In this document: positions 40,601 to 49,600 of the stretch, one piece after another
Position numbering within the stretch: position 1 is the first letter of the stretch
Layout of the letters: each line of letters begins with the position of its first letter
Assembly: GCA_907165275.2 (NCBI GenBank)
Contig: OU015677.1
Coordinates: forward strand, 2,604,001 to 2,668,000
Source: Zygaena filipendulae
Lineage: Eukaryota; Arthropoda; Insecta; Lepidoptera; Zygaenidae
DNA: 64,000 bases
Reading direction: 5' to 3'
Program-made: the position numbers and the translations under genes
The notes under the pieces: model-generated
What the model was told of the DNA's origin: nothing
Databases searched by the model: none
The model's input: only the letters and a program-made list of their open reading frames with translations

Positions 40601-43600
40601 ACTACACAAAGTGAGCAATTAATATTACACCGATTGTTTTATGAAAAAAAAAATTATTACGGCGGTCTTATTTAGTTCTGTTGGCACTCCCAGACAACCT
40701 TTATGAAGAGACTTTAGGTATAGGGTACATATTTCATTAAATACGTCTTACTAAATTATTAATTAATTTATTCTTTCTGAAAAATGAAAATGAAAAATCT
40801 GCAATCAGTCTCTGAAGGTCCATAGACTTTGTCATGAGTCAATCATGACTTGAACTTATATAAATAATAATCTGCTAAACTACTAAAAGTTTTTATTTTG
40901 TTATTAAAATTGTTAGGTATTGTTGTTATAAAAATTGTCTAAATTGCTTGTCTAAATTTTCCTTTTGGATATTTTACTATAATATTCTAAAGCTTACCTA
41001 ACAGAGACATAGTAAGTATATTATTGGTTTATATGACACAAACATCATTACTATAATTGTTTTACCCATCTTTGCGTTACAACAATCTATATTTTACACG
41101 TCGTTTTATAATCTTTATTTAATGTCATTTTAAACGTTCAATTTGGTTTTTATCTTTCAAGTTTCATGCTTTACCAATGTATAGTGCCATGGACCGTTAG
41201 GCTTAGCACAAGGAATTAAATATTGACATTTGACATTGCCGTTTGTCTAGTTTTTAGCGAACCTGGTAGCGGGTACTGTCTATGCTATAGAGGGACTTAC
41301 TAACTAGCTGTTCGAAGGTCCTGCGGGAATTCTTCGATCTAAGTGCTCTATGTCTTTGTCAGCATCCCTGATAAAGTGTATGCAACATGCAAAATGACGA
41401 TGATGAACGATTGAGTAGTTAAAGCGTGAAAGCATGACAAACAAACAGATTATGGCTATGAGTAATGTATGTAAAAAGTAGGTATATAATAACCCAGGTT
41501 CGTAGTTCATTATTTTAATTCTATTTTATTATTGTTATTATTTTGATTGTTCAAATGTTTTACAAGGCTCTAGCAACGGGACTGGCGACTCTAGATTTTA
41601 ATGCCTTTTTCACTAATAGAAATCAATAGTATCTCTGAGTTACACAGAATACAAACTTTTAGAGCAGAGAAAGTGGTCATAAAGAAAACCCGAAATTTGT
41701 GTGGGTGTAACCGCGCCGAACTACATAAGGTCCTAAGAACATAGGGTACCATTCATACCAGAAAAATATAAAATTCCTAAGAGAATCCTGAAAGTAACGA
41801 CCGAAAGTTGCTGCGAAAAACTGACAGAAAACAAAAAGAAAACTACAAAACCAAAATACACAGTACATAGGTACAAAACGTACAAAGTATATATACGAGT
41901 TACTGTTGTTGGTTGAATTAAGATCATCATAGATCAGAGTAAGCTATCACGTTTTCCAGAAACTCATTGCCACATATTGAACAATTGGCATGCCAATTAT
42001 ACACTGGCAACTTTAATAACAGAATACTTACTGTACGCGGACTGCATGCTGGTCACACCCACTATAACGTCACTGAATTGCAAAGATCAACGACCGTTTG
42101 CGATGGAAACTAGAGACCATTCCTACATCCATGATCCAAGGCTCTAGTTCCGAATTTGAATTTTAATCTAACGGCTTGTGCACGTCACGGGTGAACGACC
42201 GGCGTTGCCCGAACTAACGTACTTCCACACCACTGTGAAATTTGCCGTCTATCATACATAACTCTTAACCAATTGAGCGTCTATTACAGTAACAATAAAG
42301 TTTAATTTCGTATGGTAATTAATATGGTGAATATAGGCGTTTCGGCGAAAGTTCTGAGACGTGTTCAAAATTCGGAAGGTGTAGGTATCTTGTAATACAG
42401 AATGGCGGATGCCGGATACTATCGAAAAATATTCTCCTCGGTTTTTTTTTTAAATAGTTTCCAAACAGGAGAACTGTCCTAAACTAAACGTGTGATCAAA
42501 GTCCAAAGGTGTGAACAAACAAAACGTAATATTTCATTCCGTTTTACTTATGTTAATACCGCTTTAAAAGCGAAAAGACTGTGCTAACATCAAACTAATT
42601 CTGGCTAGGTAGTACGAAAATGAAATCGGGCGAACGCCGTGATATTTTCTGTAAAGTGTTTTTAAATACATAGGTATGTTTAAATAACCATAATGTTTGT
42701 ATCCCGGTATTATATTTAGTTTTGGCGTCAGATCGGTTGTCTGTTAGTATATTGTACGCACATACATAGGTATCAAGCGGTCGTCGAACTCGGAGCGCTT
42801 ACAACGCATTGTTACAATAATCTATTGTTTATTAAAATACAAATTAAACAGTCCTATTGCACATTTATAGACTTGGTAATAATTGGTGGTTTTAAATTTT
42901 TTTCCAATCACACTTAGAATCATACCTATAAACGGGCCAAAAATCATTGCTATTTTAAAATTTTATATTATTCTAAAGTTTAATATAGTAGGTACAAAAA
43001 CTGTCAAACTAAAGAATTAAAGAATCATTTAAAAAGACACTTTATGGGAAAATTATCTGTTCGTTGTTTATGGGCAAGTACTTATGTTATAAAGAGAAAA
43101 TATTTGATTTTTGGATGTCCGTTTGTTTGTAGTAAAGTATAAACTAAAAACTACAGAACCGATTGTAGAAATTCTTTCATATACAGAAAGCAACAGTAGG
43201 TATTCCTATTTCCTAAGTAACATTGGGCACTTTTCATATAGAATAGAATAGAATAGAATAGAATAGAATAGAATAGAATAGAATAGAATAGAATAGAATA
43301 GAATAGAATAGAATAGAATAGAATAGAATAGAATAGAATAGAATAGAATAGAATAGAATAGAATAGAATAGAATAGAATAGAATAGAATAGAATAGAATA
43401 GAATAGAATAGAATAGAATAGAATAGAATAGAATAGAATAGAATAGAATAGAATAGAATAGAATAGAATAGAATAGAATAGAATAGAATAGAATAGAATA
43501 GAATAGAATAGAATAGAATAGAATAGAATAGAATAGAATAGAATAGAATAGAATAGAATAGAATAGAATAGAATAGAATAGAATAGAATAGAATAGAATA

Positions 43601-46600
43601 GAATAGAATAGAATAGAATAGAATAGAATAGAATAGAATAGAATAGAATAGAATAGAATAGAATAGAATAGAATAGAATAGAATAGAATAGAATAGAATA
43701 GAATAGAATAGAATAGAATAGAATAGAATAGAATAGAATAGAATAGAATAGAATAGAATAGAATAGAATAGAATAGAATAGAATAGAATAGAATAGAATA
43801 GAATAGAATAGAATAGAATAGAATAGAATAGAATAGAATAGAATAGAATAGAATAGAATAGAATAGAATAGAATAGAATAGAATAGAATAGAATAGAATA
43901 GAATAGAATAGAATAGAATAGAATAGAATAGAATAGAATAGAATAGAATAGAATAGAATAGAATAGAATAGAATAGAATAGAATAGAATAGAATAGAATA
44001 GAATAGAATAGAATAGAATAGAATAGAATAGAATAGAATAGAATAGAATAGAATAGAATAGAATAGAATAGAATAGAATAGAATAGAATAGAATAGAATA
44101 GAATAGAATAGAATAGAATAGAATAGAATAGAATAGAATAGAATAGAATAGAATAGAATAGAATAGAATAGAATAGAATAAAATAAAACTCCGAAACTCC
44201 GAAATCAACGCCAGTGAAACGGTCGGGAACAGCTTTTAAATAAATAACCAAAAACATTACAAGATATGAATCCAGGCAGGGATGTATTGTGAGCCGTGAC
44301 AGTTCAAAATCACTGATTACGTCCATAAGTTCAATGGTAATGTGAAAACGACAATGACCTAATATCGGTCGATGTAATTTGGCGACAGCGTTACGTACGT
44401 ATCGTGACTCGTGTCACATTCTGTCCTCTTTAACCATGTTGAAATTCTATAATAGGCTATTTGACTATTTTATTTTTAGTCCGTCTTGTAGATTAATAAA
44501 AAATATTGGACACGTAGGTATTTTTTTTACGTAATCAAAAAAAAAACGGCGATACATTGAGTTGTAATGTTGGAAATGTATTTTTTTGCAGTAAAATTTC
44601 TTTGATTACGAGGGAAATACAGTTTTTGGGGTGTCTTATCTTCTCATCTTCTTATCACAGTGAATAAGGGCCCAGAAGTTCATTGGTGTGGAAACAACAA
44701 TGACCTAATATCGGTCGCTGATATTTGGCGACAGCGTTACGTGCATGTTACGTCATAACTCTGTTATCGTACCTAAATCCATCGCGTAACAATCATAACA
44801 ACGCAACGTCGAGTTGTGACGTTGAGACATTGTGATGTGATCTGTGTTTTCCCGTAGTTTCACCCGCGTCCATATCGAAATTTTCGCAGGAACTCCTATT
44901 ATCACGATGGGGGTACCCATCTGCTATTCCAACCCTTAAGTTACTTGTAGCTATACAGCAAATAGCTGTTCCCTCAAATATCAGAATTTCCGTATCTCCT
45001 ATTCAATGACTTAAATTACTCGTAACTATACACCCTAATAGCTCTTTCCCCCCGCGTTTTCACCCGCATGAAGTTCTCTTTTATTTATTTATTTTTAGGT
45101 AGACCAACAGCTTTCCAGATAAAAACACTTTTGAATACAAAAATAGCAGCTAATTATAGGTCTCCGCTGATAGAAACTAATTTACATACATTAAGACATC
45201 AAATACAGAATATAAGACATAAATCACGTTACATCATACATCACGTTACATTACAGGACCATAAACGAAACATAAATATCTTCAACATTCCTAGATTCTA
45301 GAATCGTGTTTCTAGATTGATCCACAGAGCTTTGCCAATACTATCTTAAATGCAAATTATTTATTATTACTTATTAGTGATGATATCTCGGACTCGTTGT
45401 AAGTATTTTCTTTTGCTATAAGGTTGGTACTAAATTTTCGCAAATAAGTTTGGTGTATTGGAATGAAGGGTCGCTATCAAAAATTTCAAGTAGCAAATCA
45501 ACTTTAAATGCATTGTTTTTTCTATTTTTATTATTACTAATAGTAATAAAGACCAATCTTTATAACTGATAAATACATATTAACATTCAATTATAGTATG
45601 AAACATTCTTTTGTGATATTTTTGTTATAAAATAAAATGGTTTGATTAAATAATGTCTTTCTAGTAACGATAACACATATTGAAATACTTTGCTACGTTA
45701 ATTAATTGCTTTAAGTTTTGTTATCTCTTTACATTACTGTTACCTAGTAGATACGTAAGTAATTTCTTTTCTATATATAAGTACTTTAATATGTAGGTGT
45801 ACTTGATTTTTGAATGTGTATAACAATAAACAAAATCAAAAGGTATCTTTTTTGCTCCGAAATCGAATGTCCCACAAGGTTAATAAAAGATTACCCGAAA
45901 ACATTTTTCTGTTTAATATGGGATAGTAATTTTCGCAGTGACGGTTTTTATGGGCGCATCGTATGTCACGTTTCAAACTGACTTCTTCGGTGCTTTCTAA
46001 GAGCTCAGAGAAAGATTTTGCAAACCATACGTATTAGCTAGTATACTATTATGGTTTGTTATTTCAAACTGTACAACGACGCTAAAAGAAATACATTTAT
46101 TTCGCTTGAAACTGGCAAACTTAAAAGCATTATACCTATGCGAAAAAAAAAGAAAACTTTTTAACAACAATGTAAGACTTTGTAATATTATTTTCATTCA
46201 CCTTAAGTCTGATCAAGCTAATCAATTTTATTAAGTAACCGATGTATTGTAACTTTGTTTTAACAAATAACGTAGTCGCTAACCGACAAAGCCCAGGGAT
46301 TGAGTAAAAATAAAATCAAAGAACAAGAATTTAAATGGTCTAAAGTTTTCTAAAAGTACGCCTAAGTAATGCAGTAGTTTAACTTGCCAGTTAACAAAAC
46401 AAACTATTACTTACAGTTTAAACTCAATATATAAATAGTCTGACAGTGACATCAAATAAATGGCCGTTTTATGATAGAATAAAAAAAAACCAAGGCGCCA
46501 CTTAACGTATACCATCACTGTTCGCTTAAATTTGGTACGCGCCCTAGAATAAAAGTGACAGCCGTGTGACGTCACGCATACGTCACGGGTCGATGGCCTC

Positions 46601-49600
46601 GATACACGTGGAGTCGGTATGCGTTCGTTTTTTTTTTCTTAACGACTTAATAATGCGTTTAGCATTAACGTTCCCTTTTGATTACAAAACAAGAATGTCC
46701 AAACTTTACGTACAAATTTTTTTGTAAAAGTTTTTGTTTACTTTGCTTTGATCCTTTGTGGTGAAATTTCCTAATTCAAAAGCATTTGATTTCCTGTGTA
46801 AAAAATTTGTGCCCGGAAAAATTATTCGAACAAAATAAGAAAACTGTTATAAATTATTTCATATAGAGCCATTGTACAGGTGTAGGTGTACAGCATTGAT
46901 TTTACCGATTTAATTATTTAAAAATTTAAAGATTTGCTTGGAAATTGAAACAATAAAACAATTGAATATGCGTGAAACGACTAAAGACGTCAAAAGCTGG
47001 TTCCACCACTTCTGAAATTGAATCACTCTATGTGCGATGAATGCAATTCTATGCCTAACAACTATGAAGTTAAGCATTATAAAGACGGTTTTCGCTCAAA
47101 TCCTTGACTTTTAGTTTTAATTCTTGCATCTTTGCAGTTCGTTGACGTTGAATACTTCTACAACATCTAATACGGTTGTTGAACAAATGGCTCACCTTGA
47201 ACCCTGAGCTTAATACCAATTTAGGATGTGTGTGCTGGAACTTAAATTAATTTATGACATCCTACCGGTTGGGAAATTTGTGTTTCAACGGGAAAAGACT
47301 AAAAGCTAAATATGTTTTTTTTAATACTTGCTGAGTAGATTTTACGAAATAATTAACAATATTTTTTTTTAATGATTTCTGCTTAAACTTAGTTTTTACT
47401 TAGATACTAGGTATTTATAAATTACCGCCTGCTATTTTATTTGGTTTTCATACAACAAATACAGATTCTCAACAAATAAAAATCTGCTAGAAAGAGTTTG
47501 ATAGTTTTGTAAGTTCGGATGTAGGGGGTAATCTAAGTAACGAATCGATTCAGATTTTTTTAATGTTAATAATCAGCTACAGTGTACCAGCTACTTTTGA
47601 TCTCGTATCAAAGAGTTCAGTGCGGGAATAGACAACTTTTTGTTGCGTAGTCACGAGTAATTTAGAGGTATTGCAATAGGGTACAGTCATCCCAATATAA
47701 GGAATTCCTGCAGTAACTCCTATATTGACGCAGCTGAAACTATATATATTCTAATTCTGTAAGAATGCTGTTGTATCTTTTTTGTTTCAAATCTAACGCG
47801 CAACGCGTTCTCATAGCAACAAAGAACCGTAAGCTGTTAAAAAACAATTCCAGTCAAAGTGCAAAGACAGTGTGTCAAGTGCAATAACCTCGGCCCGAAA
47901 ACCGACACGTGCAGCCCTGCACTTCGGATGGAACGCCTTAACATGCCGCGCGTTGCAACCGAAATTATTCTCCATCATCCTGCAATTAGAGTCTATTTCT
48001 GTAACGCCCAAACATTTTTGTATGACCACCGATTATGTGTTCTTAATAGAAAATAATTTTAAATGATGAACCAGTGTTTCGAAATTCAAACACATTGGTG
48101 TCTTTATGTTTTGTTTTTAATTTTGCGTAGCAATATTTTTTTTTTTTCGTAAGCACAATAAAGGTGTCCTAAAAATCTCGACTCCATATCTAACTGAGAC
48201 TCCATAGCAAATTGAGAAATATTATGACACAAAAATATAGGTGTGACCCAATGCAACAGTCAGTTAACCCAAATTATAGCAAATAATTAACACAAATACT
48301 AAAATTAGGTAAGTGGAAAAAAATATGACGAAGAATTAATCATGGAAAAATCGCTTTAATGTAGGTCACAAATATTTGAATGCATCAAAAACGTGGCAAG
48401 ATAACGCATTTTGCGATTGTTTAAAAAAAAACAATTGTATACGTAGTTTTGGTGTACGTACCCGCCAAATGATTTGATCATAATTATTTAGGTACTTAAT
48501 CACTTAATTTGATGCAAGTATTTTTACTCCTCCCTCAATGGTTAGGTTAGGTTACGTTATTTGTAATATGTGACTACTAGTTGTGCCCCGCGGTTTCACC
48601 CGCGTTTATTTCAGAGTTCCAGCGGGAATTCCAGGATAAAAAGTACCCTATGTGTTAATGTGATGTATAAGCTATATTATTTTAAACTTTCATTTAAATC
48701 CATCCAGTAGTTTTTGCGTCAAAGAGTAACAAACATCCATCCATACATACAAACATTCGCATTTCCAATATTAGTAAGGAAGTAAGGATAATTTTTTTTA
48801 CTGACAGCAACAATACGCAGACCAAAATTCAACCAACTAAATATTCCATAAGCGAATATAACTTTATAGTAGGTAGGTACTTAAAACAAAATTTACTAAA
48901 ATTTACTCAATCAAAATGGTGAAATCATATAACTCAGAAATACCGTATACAATCTAATATATAAAATTCTCGTGTCACAATGTTCGTTCCCATACTCCTC
49001 CGAAACGGCTTGACCGATTCTCATGAAATTTTTTATGCATATTCAGTAAGCTTGAGAATCGGCTACTATCTATTTTTCATTCCCCTAAAGGGAGTTCCTG
49101 CGGGAATTCCGAAACTCATGCGGGCGGGCACAGCTAGTCATTATAATAATTTTAGTACATTACCTATACTAAGTACATTAAAGATTGCATATTGTACACA
49201 TGCCCTTTAATTTATTTGACATTGTACTAGTTCAATATTTAAAAGAACACAATATTAGAACAATGCCAGAATCTGTTGTAAATGTTTATTTAAAATCTAT
49301 ATAGTGGTTATCGAAGCAACAACAGCTAATTAGGAAAGCTCTAAAACACCCAGTATTTCAAAATTACACTAAAGCATTCGAGTTAGGCTTTTTTTGGGGG
49401 CCTAATACATAGATCCTAGCTAGTCACATAGCTGCGATTAAAAAATAATACTTCTATCCTTACTTCCTTACTAATATTATAAATGTGAATGTGAGTTTTG
49501 TTGCGCTTTCACACCTCAACGGCTCAACGGATCGTCATGAAATTTTGGATAAACGTTGTCAGGGATACAGAGAAGGACATAAGGACAAAAGGACATACTT

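Noticed and set aside
43151..44326. Long frames of repeating Tyr-Ser-Ile-Leu-Phe, 391 and 324 codons
   Set aside because: A 5-bp repeat free of stops on the minus strand; no protein.
45068..45301. 77-codon plus-strand frame as a gene
   Set aside because: It lies in a LINE 3'UTR fragment.
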